Source of the DNA: Megaustenia siamemsis
Taxonomy: Eukaryota > Mollusca > Gastropoda > Stylommatophora > Ariophantidae
Length of the DNA stretch: 64,000 nucleotides
NCBI GenBank assembly: GCA_032433765.1
Contig: JAVIAB010000073.1
Span: 70,197,959-70,261,958, forward strand
Direction: 5' to 3'
In this document: positions 1-11,040 of the stretch, in pieces
How positions within the stretch are numbered: position 1 is the stretch's first letter
Layout of the letters: every line of letters starts with the position of its first letter
Made by a program: the position numbers and the translations under genes
Notes under the pieces: model-generated
The model's database searches: none
Seen by the model: only the letters and a program-made list of their open reading frames with translations
What the model was told of the DNA's origin: nothing

Positions 1-330
1 TAGTTTGAAGGATAGCGGCTAGTTTAGTTTTCTGGTTTAGTATTTGAAGGATTATCAGTTGTTTTCAAGTCTTCACGTAGAGCGATTACAAGAATGTTTG
101 TTGAAACAGAGCTCGCTCGGTGTGTTTGTGGGCTATGGTGTCTCCAAGGTGACAGGGTAACCGATCGATGCATCAGTGTGTGCAGTCGCTTAAAGAAATA
201 AACAACGCTGTGAGAATCATGTAACTTAGAGATCTATGTTTTCTGCTATAAATCGCGTGTAGTTTCAAATCATGCACTAATCAACCAACCATCTTCATAC
301 TCAGGTTATCGCTTGTCACACAATGAACAC
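1..330. other. Unassigned sequence
   Basis: No ORF, tandem repeat or recognisable mobile element is visible. It runs up to the (ATC)n stretch that forms the tail of the next element. Confidence 0.5.
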
Positions 331-375
331 TAATCATCATTATCATCATCATCATCATGTGCCAAACCGGATGGC
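331..375 (-). mobile_element. RTE-like LINE 3' tail fragment with (GAT)n
   Basis: On the minus strand this reads tttggcacatgatgatgatg and continues as GAT/AAT triplets. The same ending (tatggcacatgatgatgatg) terminates the RTE-like LINE at 50893-51355. Here it directly abuts the 3' part of a family-1 SINE, so it is either a LINE remnant hit by the SINE or a chimeric SINE tail. Confidence 0.4.
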
Positions 376-587
376 GCATATGGTGTTAGTGACCATAAAT
401 TTCCAGACCTTTGGCACATGATTTTTGAGGTAATGTGGTCGGTATTACGCCCGTGCCGCTTTACTTTCCCTGAACAAAATCAAGTACCCATTAAAGGTTG
501 GTGAATTGGAGCTGTCGGTTGGGATCGAACCCTATCTCTTGTACTTTGTAGTCTAGTTCACTAAATACTGAGCTATCGCGGCTCCCT
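376..587 (-). mobile_element. tRNA-derived SINE, family 1
   Basis: The copy reads on the minus strand from a tRNA-like head containing agctcagt-type A-box sequence (decayed here) and a B box close to ggttcgatcc, then the family body (cacccagcc/ttaatgggtac, gcggcac, accacattacc, atgtgc). It lacks the usual cttggcgtgacggggg end, which is replaced by the (GAT)n tail next to it. SINEs are non-autonomous, transcribed by Pol III and mobilised by a LINE. The copy lies divergently to the next SINE. Confidence 0.75.
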
Positions 588-613
588 ATTTAATATGCCG
601 ATGATGAAAAAAA

Positions 614-655
614 AGGTCACTAACATCACATTTACAACTCGTCATACGACGTGAC
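614..655 (+). mobile_element. SINE family 1, 3'-end fragment
   Basis: The segment ggtcactaacatcac followed by a degraded tacgacgtgac matches the 3' end of family-1 SINEs (ggtcactaacaccat ... ttggcgtgac). It sits between two fuller copies. Confidence 0.4.
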
Positions 656-659
656 AACA

Positions 660-912
660 AGCCGCGACAGCTCAGTGGTTAGTGAACTGGACTATAAAGG
701 ACAAGAGATCGGGTTCGATCCTGATCGACAGCTTCCAGGTTCACCCAGCCTTTAATGGGTACTGGATTTTTTCTGGGAGTAAAGCGGCACAGTCGTAGTA
801 CCGATCACATTACCCCAAAAATCGTGTGCCGAAGGTCTGTATTATGGTCTCTAACACCATACACACCACTATACGCTACTTGGCGTGACAGGGCACTTTA
901 CTCTTTTTTTTA
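660..912 (+). mobile_element. tRNA-derived SINE, family 1
   Basis: This is a nearly complete copy. The head gccgcgacagctcagtggtt carries an A box (consensus TRGCNNAGYNGG) and gggttcgatcc is the B box. The family body and the end ttggcgtgacagggcacttt with a T-run follow. Its head faces away from the preceding minus-strand copy, and the two heads are about 70 bp apart. Confidence 0.85.
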
Positions 913-989
913 TACGGCATCATAACGTTTTTCTTTCTTTTCTTTTACCTTTCAGTATTAGTGTCTTGTATTAGTTCAGTGTTGAAAGT

Positions 990-1256
990 TCTCTGGACAG
1001 CTAAAAAGACAAATGAATAAATTCTCAAAGAGACCAACACAAAAAGGGAACTCCTAAAAAACATCAGAAAGAAAGAATCAACATTTTTTGGGTACATTAT
1101 GATAAGAGGAAAGTTGGAATACTTGGTTACAACTGGCAAAATAAAAGGAAAGGGAGATCGCGGACGACAAAGAGAGAAAATACTGGATAGCTTGGTGTCA
1201 TTGTATGGAAAACATTCAACAACAGAACTGATACGATGTACTGTAGATAGTCTTGG
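990..1256 (+). pseudogene. RTE-like LINE C-terminal fragment (decayed)
   Basis: The plus strand translates to TAKKTNE*ILKETNTKREL, then KLEYLVTTGKIKGKGDRGRQ, REKILDSLVS and TELIRCTVD. The same segment is found on the minus strand at 50893-51355. It is the region downstream of the reverse transcriptase domain in RTE-type non-LTR elements (arginine/glycine-rich GRxRxK motif). A stop codon replaces a sense codon after TNE, and no full ORF remains. Clade assignment rests on remembered motifs, not a search. Confidence 0.65.
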
Positions 1257-1317
1257 TCGCTGGCCCCGTCTGTAGAGGCCAAGCGACGGCCGTTCTGGCA
1301 GAGCTGTGGACTGGATA

Positions 1318-1372
1318 CCTGTAGCAACCACATCAATCAAGTGAGCCTGTAGCAACCACATCAATCAAGTGT
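1318..1372. repeat. 28-bp tandem duplication, 2 copies
   Basis: The segment cctgtagcaaccacatcaat plus caagtg occurs twice in direct tandem just before the PDI-like fragment. Confidence 0.85.
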
Positions 1373-1955
1373 ATGATTCCATCAATCATCGCAAGCTCAA
1401 CTATCAAAATGTCGACAAGTGAAGCAACGCCCGCGTCTGAGTTCAGATTCAAAAATGGCCCCCACAGAATTCAGCGAGCAGACTCGGTAGATCCAGACAA
1501 CGTGTTCCTGTCGGTGTGGGGAGATGTGGAACGTGCTCGGCGCCAAAGAAATAATTCCTATTTTGATAGACCCGAAGATAAAATCTCTGATAGCCCATTC
1601 AGTAATGGAATAGAAGATAACCCACCTCCAATCGTCCGTTCACCTGTTACCTAGACCACCCCAGACCCCCTGTTTAAGTCTAAGAAAGTGGTTCAGCTCA
1701 ATAGTTGCTTCTTCCATGAGTATCTCGACACGAAGGACGTCGCCTTGGTTCTCTTCTATGACAACCTCATGCATTTTGATAATAAAGAGGAACATTTCAT
1801 CAAAAGCGGTTTATAAAGACGGAACTTCCTGTATATGGTGGATAGGCGGCGGGAACAACTGAAGACTATGCGTGAAAAGTGTTCCTTGTTGCAGTTTCCT
1901 CATATTCCAAATCCGGCTTGTTGCAGGAACTACTGAGTTAAGTAAATAGTAATAA
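1373..1955 (+). pseudogene. PDI/thioredoxin-like protein fragment with in-frame stops
   Basis: One reading frame stays coherent across two stops. It reads MIPSIIASSTIKMST onward for 93 codons, a TAG at 1652, then TTPDPLFKSKKVVQL, FHEYLDTKDVALVLFYDN, a TAA near 1813, and a final segment ending in ACCRNY and TGA. The piece with EYLDTKDVALVLFYD followed by HFDNKEEHF resembles the strand before the active site in protein disulfide isomerase/thioredoxin domains, but no CxxC is present. The last ~130 bp overlap a dispersed repeat also found at 18187 and 41305. A processed pseudogene or a captured gene fragment is my reading; the family call is tentative. Confidence 0.3.
1815..1943 (+). repeat. Dispersed repeat X, copy 1 (partial)
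   Basis: The sequence from gaacttcc through tatatggtggataggcgg to ctactgagttaag matches the minus-strand copy near 41640-41742. The end from ttgttgcagg onward matches the copy starting at 18187. It stops where a LINE fragment begins. Confidence 0.7.
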
Positions 1956-1959
1956 ATGA

Positions 1960-2760
1960 ACTATCATCAATAGCCAGCAAAATTGGGCTTGAGGTCAATC
2001 ATGAAAAGACTAAAGTCATGAAAAGTTTAATTCCAACAAGTGACAAAATATACATGGAAAACAAACCAGTAGAAGAGATCGATCACTTCATCTATCTTGG
2101 AAGTCACATTGATCGAGAAGGGGATACGAGCAAAGAAATTAGAATCAGACTGGCTAAAGCAGCAATGTCTTTCAGAAGCCTTGAAAAGTTGTGGAAATCA
2201 AAACTCATTAGCACAAACACAAAACTTAGGCTATTCAAATCAAATGTACTATCAACCCTTACGTATGCGTGTGAAAGCTGGAAAACAACAAGAGATATAG
2301 AAACAAAGTTGAACGCATTCGAAAATAAATGTCTAAGGAAAATACTTGGTATAGAATGGAACGAATTCAAAACAAACGAGGAAATTAGAGAAATCGCCAA
2401 TCAACCACTAATATCTTCAGTAATAAAGAAAAGACGATGGTCATACGTTGGACATGTGATGAGAAGAGATAATAATCGAATAGCAAAGCAAGCCCTCATA
2501 TGGGAAACAACAGGTAAAAGAAAAAGAGGAAGACCCAGGGAGACACTGAGAAGAACATTGATGAGAGAGGCAAGAGCAGCAGGAATCGGCTCCCTCAATG
2601 AGATAGAACTGCTTGCACAGAACAGAGACAGATGGCGAGATTTGATAAAATATCTTTAAAAGAAAACTGCTAGAACAAAAATTCATATAGGAGAAGGTGT
2701 ATCTTGGTCTACGCCCTATGGGCCGGTTACGGCTCGAAAGGTCAATAGATAGATAGATAG
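1960..2760 (+). pseudogene. LINE family A, 3' part of the reverse transcriptase ORF with (GATA)n tail
   Basis: An open frame of 213 codons (2018-2659) continues an upstream coding stretch reading IASKIGLEVNHEKTKVM, the region just after the RT catalytic motif in non-LTR elements. Downstream motifs include YLGSHIDREGD, LTYACESW, KLNAFENKCLRKILGIEW, TNEEIREIA, RRWSYVGHVMRRDNNRIAKQ and GKRKRGRPRETLRRTLM, the usual C-terminal series of LINE ORF2. The RT fingers/palm and endonuclease are missing (5' truncation). A short 3' UTR ends in a GATA-type tetranucleotide tail. Related 3' ends lie at 44643-44899 (minus), 63664-64000 (plus) and, more decayed, 19770-20150 (minus). Confidence 0.85.
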
Positions 2761-2822
2761 AACACCATATTCCCTATACGCTACTTGGCGTGACGGGGGT
2801 ACTTTCCTTTTTTTTTTTTTAC
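2761..2822 (+). mobile_element. SINE family 1, 3'-end fragment
   Basis: aacaccatattccctatacg followed by ttggcgtgacgggggtactt and a T-run is the standard family-1 end. It starts directly at the GATA tail of the LINE. Confidence 0.75.
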
Positions 2823-3172
2823 TTTTTTACATTGTTATGTGATGTGGTCAACAGCACGCCAATTTCGTTTCTCATTCCCTGACCAAAAAAAAACCCAAAA
2901 AAAAACAAAGTAAGCCCTGGTGTTCATTTACAGTTGGGTTAAGAAAGGAACTGTCGATCAGGTTCTGACCTCGGTAAACATTCACTAACCATTGCTTAGA
3001 GTCGCACGATTAGACTCAAGTCTGCGTCGAGAGTGACTCGATGAGCTTGATCGCAAAGTCCAGGCTCCATCTGCAGATAATGGCTGGAATCAGTACAGAG
3101 ATCAAAGTGTTACCTTCTCGTTCGTAAAGTTGGTGTTAAAGGCAACACAGGAACAGATATATTAACCAATCA
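2823..3172. other. Unassigned sequence
   Basis: Nothing recognisable beyond short A and T runs. Confidence 0.5.
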
Positions 3173-3695
3173 GTTGAGATTTAGCCATATTGTTGAGATT
3201 AACCATTTCGTTGAGATTAGCCATTTCGTTGAGATTAGCCATTTTGTTGAGATTAACCATTTCGTTGAGATTAGCCACATTTCGTTCAGATGAGCAATTT
3301 TGTTGAGATTAACCATTTCGTTGAGATTAGCAATTTTGTTGAGATTAACCATTTCGTTGAGATTAGCCAATTCGTTGAGATTAGCCACATTTCGTTGAGA
3401 TGAGCCATTTTGTTGTGATTAGCCATTTCGTTGAGATTAGCCGTTTCGTTGAGATGAGCCATTTCGTTGAGATGAGCCATTTCGTTGAGATTAGCCATTT
3501 CGTTGAGATTAGCCACCTTTCGTTGAGATGAGCCATTTCGTTGAGATGAGCCATTTCGTTGAGATTAGCCATTTCATTGACATTAGCCATTTCGTTGAGA
3601 TGAGCCATTTCGTTGAGATTAGCCATTTCGTTGAGATTAGCCATTTCGTTGAGATGCGCCATTTCATTGAGATGAGCCATTTCGTTGAGATTAGC
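3173..3695. repeat. 18-bp minisatellite, ~29 copies
   Basis: The unit is gagattagccatttcgtt. Variants have gagatgagcc or a one-base insertion (ccacatttcg, ccacctttcg). Because 18 is a multiple of three, the minus strand reads as a long NLNEMA hexapeptide repeat; I regard that as an artefact. Confidence 0.95.
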
Positions 3696-4364
3696 TGAAG
3701 AACAGTGTATGGATAAAGCAAATCTCATTAATAACCTCACTGATGTGGGGAAGATAACAGATTTTGAACGAAGTGAAACTACATCCCTATCTTGACTGGA
3801 TGTACTGGCGGTGAAGATTGTCAGAACACAAAATTCTCACCTGGACAGGTGAAAGGAACTAACATGGAACTGGCACGGTTAGTCTCTGCGTGTCGATGAA
3901 CATTTTGTGGAGAGAATCGAAGCACCTATGAATGTACCCGAAGTGCAGTGCTCATGGCCATAATAAAACATAACGACCGCTCTACCGCGGATTCAACAAA
4001 TAAAATATATATCTTAATTGCTAACATAAAATGTTTTATGGAAAAAAAATTCTAGACATAACAGGAAGATACAATATCAGGAACGCAGATTTAGCGTGCA
4101 GGTGTAACTCTAACAGTATAAATAGAAAGAGATGCAAGGTAAGAGAATGTGAAGGTACTGAAGAATTATGTGTATTATCTACCTGGATTATGATGTACAT
4201 TTATGACAACATGACGTACAGTACACTCTGACGTAGGTGATCACGTCTCTCCAAAACTTTCTGTTTCAAATTATTTTTCTTTAATCATGTATTTCTATTG
4301 TTAACCTGCTGAACCATTATTGCAACTTGTCTGCAATCTCTACGCTTTATTTACCTCTCTTTTT
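3696..4364. other. Unassigned sequence
   Basis: No supported gene. A 66-codon open frame at 4031-4231 has no recognisable motif. Confidence 0.5.
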
Positions 4365-4478
4365 TTCTCTCGATTTCCTTCTTTCTCTTCTTCTCTCGAT
4401 TTCCTTCTTTCTCTTGTTCTCTCGATTTCCTTCTTTCTCTTCTTCTCTCGATTTCCTTCTTTCTCTTCTTCTCTCGGT
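4365..4478. repeat. 26-bp pyrimidine-rich minisatellite, ~4 copies
   Basis: The unit is cgatttccttctttctcttc plus ttctct. One copy has ttg in place of ttc. The strand is almost pure pyrimidine. Confidence 0.9.
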
Positions 4479-4769
4479 ACCGCTTTTTTAAATCTCCAAA
4501 TTAGAATATCCAGAATGAAATACGAATTCTGTCTAATTTTGTAGGTTACAAAGCCGAACAAAGGGGATATGTCGCCATACAACGTGAGTTTATGTTTCCT
4601 CATGCAGGTCAATAGATCTTTATGGGGATCGCCGTGTTTGATTATGTGTTGAATCTTTAATTTGTAACATTCTCTTGGTAAAGAATGTGCATAATTTGTA
4701 TAAATCTCTTATTGTCATCAATTGCTTTTCCTTCATACCTTTTGCCGTGAAGACTCACTTCTCGTGAAC

Positions 4770-4935
4770 CTAGACGGACACTGCATGTTCCAGTCTAATT
4801 GTTCAGCTATGGTTTGTGCTTTTCTCAAAAGTAATTGAGATTTTGAGTCTTCTTCAGAGACGATCGATCCCAAACATTTAAATTTGGTACTGTTTAGAGG
4901 CTTTTTGTTAATTGGCTAGGCTTGACGGCAGTGGT
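4770..4935 (-). pseudogene. LINE fragment (post-RT region)
   Basis: The minus strand reads NKKPLNSTKFKCLGSIVSEE and DSKSQLLLRKAQTIAE. This resembles the conserved YLGSIVSEEG...RIAQT segment after the RT catalytic core of non-LTR elements. No ORF is intact. Confidence 0.5.
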
Positions 4936-5181
4936 TGAAGTCTCTGGGGCGGTCTAGTCTGACAAAGGCCTGCTTCATTTTCGTGACAGGCTTGCCAGTT
5001 TGGCTGATGTTGACTGAGGAAGGGAATGCACTCCAATGACATTCGGAATGCCCTCAAGGCTCTTGACGTTTCCGTGAGCATTTTCCTTCATGACGTAACT
5101 GGGACACTGGTAGATTTAAAGGATTACACAGGGTGTTTCACTCGCTACCGAACTCCGTATTTCTTTAATAGGTTTTACCAC

Positions 5182-5541
5182 TAAACACTCGCTCCTCTAG
5201 AGCAGACCAACACATGTTCCAGCTGTCCAGTGTGAACTCACACGTTCTATACCATAAACACTCGCTCCTCTAGAGTAGACCAGCACATGTTCCAGCTGCC
5301 CTGTGTGAACTCACACGTCCTATACACGAAACACTCGCTCCTCTAGAGTAGACCAGCACATGTTCCAGCTGCCCTGTGTGAACTCACACGTTCTATACAC
5401 TAAACACTCGCTCCTCTAGAGTAGACCAGCACATGTTCTAGCTGCCCTGTGTGAACTCACACGTTCTATACACTAAACACTCGCTCCTCTAGAGTAGACC
5501 AACACATGTTCCAGCTGTCCTGTGTGAACTCACACGTTCCC
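5182..5541. repeat. 73-bp tandem repeat, ~4.9 copies
   Basis: The unit begins taaacactcgctcctctaga and ends gaactcacacgttctatacac. Spacing between copies is exactly 73 bp. It contains agctgccctgtgtgaactca and only a few substitutions separate copies. Confidence 0.95.
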
Positions 5542-5873
5542 TAACAAGTCACGAGCAACAACCAAATTGTGTAGGTATTCTCACCAAATGAATTAGATCT
5601 GCGGAGAGGCACGTCAGGCAGGCTGCGCTGCTCAGTGTCGCAATAATTAAGCACCAAACACACACACACACTCTCTCACACACACTAAAGACAAATTTTC
5701 TTCCATCTCTAGTGGAATATGATGAACAATGAACCTGTTGCATTTCAATGAGTTGCAATATCTTCATTGGTGTTAGTTTATTGAGGAAATGCCGGGTTTG
5801 GTGGCGAGTAAGACACTCTGTATTTGGGTACAAGATCTAATTTCCAGGTCCGAGAAGAACGATTTACTACAAT
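5542..5873. other. Unassigned sequence with a (CA)n/(CT)n patch
   Basis: A short acacacacac/ctctctcacac microsatellite lies near 5657-5685. Nothing else is recognisable. Confidence 0.5.
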
Positions 5874-7398
5874 TGTTCTATCTGTGTGATGTCACTGACT
5901 GATATGTTCCATTTGTGTGATGTCACTGACTGATGTGTTCCATTTGTGTGATGTCACTGACTGATGTGTTCCATTTGTGTGATGTCACTGACTCATATGT
6001 TCCATTTGTGTGATGTCACTGACTGATATGTTCCATTTGTGTGATGTCACTGACTGATATGTTCTATTTGTGTGATGTCACTGACTGACATGTTATGTTT
6101 GTGTGAACTCACTGAGTGACATGTTCTATTTGTGTGGTCTCACTGACTGACATGTTTTATTTGTGTGATCTCACCGAATGGCATGTTCTTTTTCTGTGAT
6201 GTTACTGACTGACATGTTCTATTTGTATGGTGTCACTGACTGACATGTTCTATTTGTGTGATGTCACTGGCTGATATGCTCTATTTGTGTGATGTCACTG
6301 ACTGACATGTTCTATTTGTGTGATGTCACTGGCTGATATGCTCTATTTGTGTGATGTCACTGACTGACATGTTATGTTTGTGTGAACTCACTGACTGACA
6401 TGTTCTATTGGTGTGATCTCACTGACTGACATGTTCTATTTGTGTGATGTCACTGACTGACATGTTCTATTTGTGTGATCTCACTGACTGACATGTTCTA
6501 TTTGTGTGATGTCACTGACTGACATGTTGACATGTTCTATTTGTATGAACACACTGACTGACATGTTCACATGTTCTATTTGTATGAACTCACTGACTGA
6601 CATGTTGACATGTTCTATTTGTATGAACTCACTGACTGACATGCTCTATTTGTGTGATGTCACTGATTGACATATTTTATGTGTGTGATCTCACTGACTG
6701 ACATGTTCTATTTGTGTGAGGCCACTGCTGACTGACATGTTCTATTTGTGTAATCTCACTGACTGACATGTTCTATTTGTGTGATGTCACTGACTGACAT
6801 GGTCTATTTATGTGATGTCACTGACTGACATGTTCTATTTGTGTGATCTCACTGACTGACATGTTCTATTTGTGTGATGTCACTGACTGACATGTTCTAT
6901 TTATGTGATGTCACTGACTGACATGTTCTATTTGTGTGGTGTCACTGACTGACATGTTCTATTTATGTGATGTCACTGACTGACATGTTCTATTTGTGTG
7001 ATGTCACTGACTGACATGTTCTATTTGTGTGATCTCACCGAATGACATGTTCTATTTGTGGCATCTCACCGACTGACATGTTCTATTTGTGTAATCTCAC
7101 TGACTGACATGTTTTATTTGTGTGATCTCACTGACTGACATGTTATGTTTGTGTGATCTCACTGACTGACATGTTCTATTTGTGTGATCTCACTGACTGA
7201 CATGTTCTATTTGTGTGATCTCACTGACTGACATGTTCTATTTGTGTGATCTCACTGACTGATATGTTATGTTTGTGGGATCTCACTGACTGACATGTTC
7301 TAATTGTGTGAACTCACTGACTGACATGTTCTATTTGTGTGATCTCACTGACTGACATGTTCTATTTGTGTGATGTCACTGACTGATATTTTCTATTT
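5874..7398. repeat. 31-bp minisatellite, ~49 copies
   Basis: The unit is ctatttgtgtgatgtcactg plus actgacatgtt. Variants are dominated by gatgtcac/gatctcac and ctattt/atgttt. A few units carry an extra gacatgt or gctgactgacat, consistent with slippage. Confidence 0.95.
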
Positions 7399-7769
7399 CA
7401 ATGTTATGCTTTGTGCGTGAAGGTCTACAATAATTTGGGTAAATGCTATCTTTTGATACAGTTAAGTGTAAGGTAACGATGTTTAGAACTGTGTTAAAGT
7501 ATGAGACGGTGTAATATATATTTATATTTTTGCACTCCTGACGATATTATCTTTTGATGCTGGTAGTAATCTGTCTACTTGGCGCTGGGTAGTTTCTTCG
7601 TTGCCAACAAATTACCCGTATTTTTTTTTATCAACAAGTTTGCGTAATACAGACTTCTGGCATACCTACTTGTGTGCAAAATGTACAGTTTGTTCATTTT
7701 ATTTTGTGTACGTCTGTCAGTTCTTTCGTACAGAATGTGTACGTTAAATATGTAATTACAAAATCATGA

Positions 7770-8010
7770 GATCACAATGTCATTGTGGTCACTGACTTGT
7801 CTGCAGAGCTGAAGGTTCGGTGTTAAAATTGCCATTTGAGGCAAACAAATTGTTTCTAATCTATAAGGTTCCCATGGTCCACCCAGGCTATTAAGAAGAG
7901 ATTTTCTCTAGAAAGGAAACGCGACGGGGAAGGAGCATGCTCCCCACCCACCAACCTCATGAATCTGAAGCATAATACAATGAAGCCACGAACACTTAAG
8001 TACTAAAAAG
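7770..8010 (+). mobile_element. Possible ancient SINE copy
   Basis: A B-box-like aaggttcggtg is followed by ccacccaggctattaa, agattttctct, aaaggaaacgcgacgggg and caccaacctcatg. The order and spacing recall the family-1 SINE body (cacccagcctttaa ... gattttttctggg ... gcggcacggg ... attacccc). Divergence is high, so homology is tentative. Confidence 0.35.
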
Positions 8011-8361
8011 CAATCGCTGTGGGACTGTCTTTGCCGTTTTACTTTTACAAAATCGTGTCATCTTTTTAAGTTCGTTATGAATGTATACTTTACTTCTGTC
8101 CCTTTAATATTTGATAACACTCTCACACAGAAAGCAAATTAATTATCTCTTAGATTCCCGAACTCAGCTCAAATGTTATGATTTTGTAAATGGAATGGCA
8201 GGAGCATAATCCCTTAAGTAGATCATTCGTTGTTGGTCCCTTTACACTCAGCGCTTATCCATATCTTCAATTAGTTATAGCAAACACAGAGGCCACACCC
8301 GAGACAGCGATTTGAATACAGGACTAAACCAGGTTATAGTAAACCAAGAATCGTGACATAG
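8011..8361. other. Unassigned sequence
   Basis: Nothing recognisable. Confidence 0.5.
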
Positions 8362-11040
8362 GACATTGTCCGCGAATCTAGCTTTAGAAAATTGTACGGG
8401 ACATTAATGAATCTAGATTTAGAAAATTGTACGAGACATTAACGAATCTAGTTTTAGAGAATTGTGCGTGACATTACCGATTCTAGCTTTAGAGAATTGT
8501 GCGGGACACTAACGAATCTAGCTTTAGAGAATTGTGCGGGACATTAAATAATCTAATTTTAGAAAATTGTACGGGATATTGACGAATATGGCGTTAGAGA
8601 ATTGTGCAGGACATTAACGAATCTAACTTAGATAATTGTGCGGGACATTAACGAATCTAACTTAGATAATTGTGCGGGACATTAACGAATCTAGCTTAGA
8701 TAATTGTGCGGGACATTAACGAATCTAACTTAGATAATTGTGCAGGACATTAACGAATCTAACTTAGATAATTGTGCAGGACATTAACGAATCTAACTTA
8801 GATAATTGTGCAGGACATTAACGAATCTAACTTAGATAATTGTGCGGGACATTAACGAATCTAACTTAGATAATTGTGCAGGACATTAACGAATCTAACT
8901 TAGATAATTGTGCGGGCATTAACGAATCTAACTTAGATAATTGTGCGGGACATTAACGAATCTAGCTTAGATAATTGTGCAGGACATTAACGAATCTAAC
9001 TTAGATAATTGTGCGGGACATTAACGAATCTAACTTAGATAATTGTGCAGGACATTAACGAATCTAACTTAGATAATTGTGCAGGACATTAACGAATCTA
9101 ACTTAGATAATTGTGCGGGACATTAACGAATCTAACTTAGAGAATTGTGCAGGACATTAACGAATCTAACTTAGATAATTGTGCGGGACATTAACGAATC
9201 TAGCTTAGATAATTGTGCAGGACATTAACGAATCTAACTTTAGATAATTGTGCGGGACATTAACGAATCTAGCTTAGACAATTGTGCAGGACATTAACGA
9301 ATCTAACTTAGATAATTGTGCAGGACATTAACGAATCTAGCTTAGATAATTGTGCAGGACATTAACGAATCTAACTTAGATAATTGTGCGGGACATAAAC
9401 GAATCTAGCTTAGATAATTGTGCAGGACATTAACGAATCTAACTTAGATAAGTGTGCGGGCATTAACGAATCTAGCTTTAGATAATTGTGCGGGACATTA
9501 ACGAATCTAGCTTTAGAGAATTGTGCGGGACATTAACGAATCTAGCTTTAGAGAATTGTGTGGGACATTAACGAATCTAACTTAGATAATTGTGCGGGCA
9601 TTAACGAATCTAGCTTTAGATAATTGTGCGGGCATTAACGAATCTAGCTTTAGATAATTGTGCGGGACATTAACGAATCTAGCTTTAGAGAATTGTGTGG
9701 GACATTAACGAATCTAACTTAGATAATTGTGCGGGCATTAACGAATCTAACTTAGATAATTGTGCGGGCATTAACGAATCTAACTTAGATAATTGTGCGG
9801 GACATTAACGAATCTAACTTAGATAATTGTGCAGGACATTAACGAATCTAACTTAGATAATTGTGCGGGACATTAACGAATCTAACTTAGATAATTGTGC
9901 AGGACATTAACGAATCTAACTTAGATAATTGCGCAGGACATTAACGAATCTAACTTAGATAATTGCGCAGGACATTAACGAATCTAACTTAGATAATTGT
10001 GCAGGACATTAACGAATCTAACTTAGATAATTGTGCGGGACATTAACGAATCTAACTTAGATAATTGTGCGGGCATTAACGAATCTAGCTTTAGATAATT
10101 GCGCTGGACATTAACGAATCTAGCTTTAGATAATTGTGCGGGACATTAACGAATCTAGCTTTAGAGAATTGTGCGGGACATTAACGAATCTAGCTTTAGA
10201 GAATTGTGCAGGACATTAACGAATCTTGCTTTAGAGAATTGTGCGGGCATTAACGAATCTAGCTTTAGATAATTGTGCGGGCATTAACGAATCTAGCTTT
10301 AGATAATTGTGCGGGCATTAACGAATCTAGCTTTAGATAATTGTGCGGGACATTAACGAATCTAGCTTAGAGAATTGTGCGGGCATTAACGAATCTAGCT
10401 TTAGATAATTGTGCGGGCATTAACGAATCTAGCTTTAGATAATTGTGCGGGCATTAACGAATCTAGCTTTAGATAATTGTGCGGGACATTAACGAATCTA
10501 GCTTAGAGAATTATGCGGGCATTAACGAATCTAGCTTTAGATAATTGTGCGGGCATTAACGAATCTAGCTTTAGATAATTGTGCGGGCATTAACGAATCT
10601 AGCTTTAGATAATTGTGCGGGAAATTAACGAATCTAGCTTTAGAGAATTGTGCGGGACATTAACGAATCTAGCTTTAGAGAATTATGCGTGACATTAACG
10701 AATCTAGCTTTAGAGAATTGTGCGGGACATTAACGAATCTAGCTTTAGAGAATTGTGCAGGACGTTAACGAATCTAGCTTTAGAGAATTGTGCGGGACAT
10801 TAACGAATTTAGTTTTAGAGAATTGTGCAGGACGTTAACGAATCTAGCTTTAGAGAATTGTGCGGGACGTTAACGAATCTAGCTTTAGAGAATTATGCGT
10901 GACATTAACGAATCTAGCTTTAGAGAATTGTGCGGAACATTAACGCATCTAGCTTTAGAGAATTGTGCAGGACGTTAACGAATCTAGTTTTAGAGAATTG
11001 TGCGGGCATTAAGGAATCTAGCTTTAGTAAATTTTGCGAC
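8362..11040. repeat. 34/35-bp minisatellite, ~77 copies, two subfamilies
   Basis: One subfamily has aacttagataattgtgcagg/cggg and is 34 bp. The other has agctttagagaattgtgcgg and is 35 bp. Both end acattaacgaatct. The aacttagata type dominates the left and middle, the agctttagaga type the right end, with interdigitated blocks around 9460-9720 and 10080-10640. Many copies lack ac in gggacatt. The unit contains attgtgcggg and the palindromic aattaacg-type AT core but no ORF. Confidence 0.95.

Noticed and set aside
660..730. Functional tRNA genes at SINE heads
   Set aside because: The heads lack a foldable cloverleaf and are followed by a repeated body, as expected for tRNA-derived SINEs.
8362..11040. 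CRISPR-like regularity of repeats
   Set aside because: All arrays are direct tandem repeats without unique spacers, and the context is eukaryotic; no cas-like gene exists.
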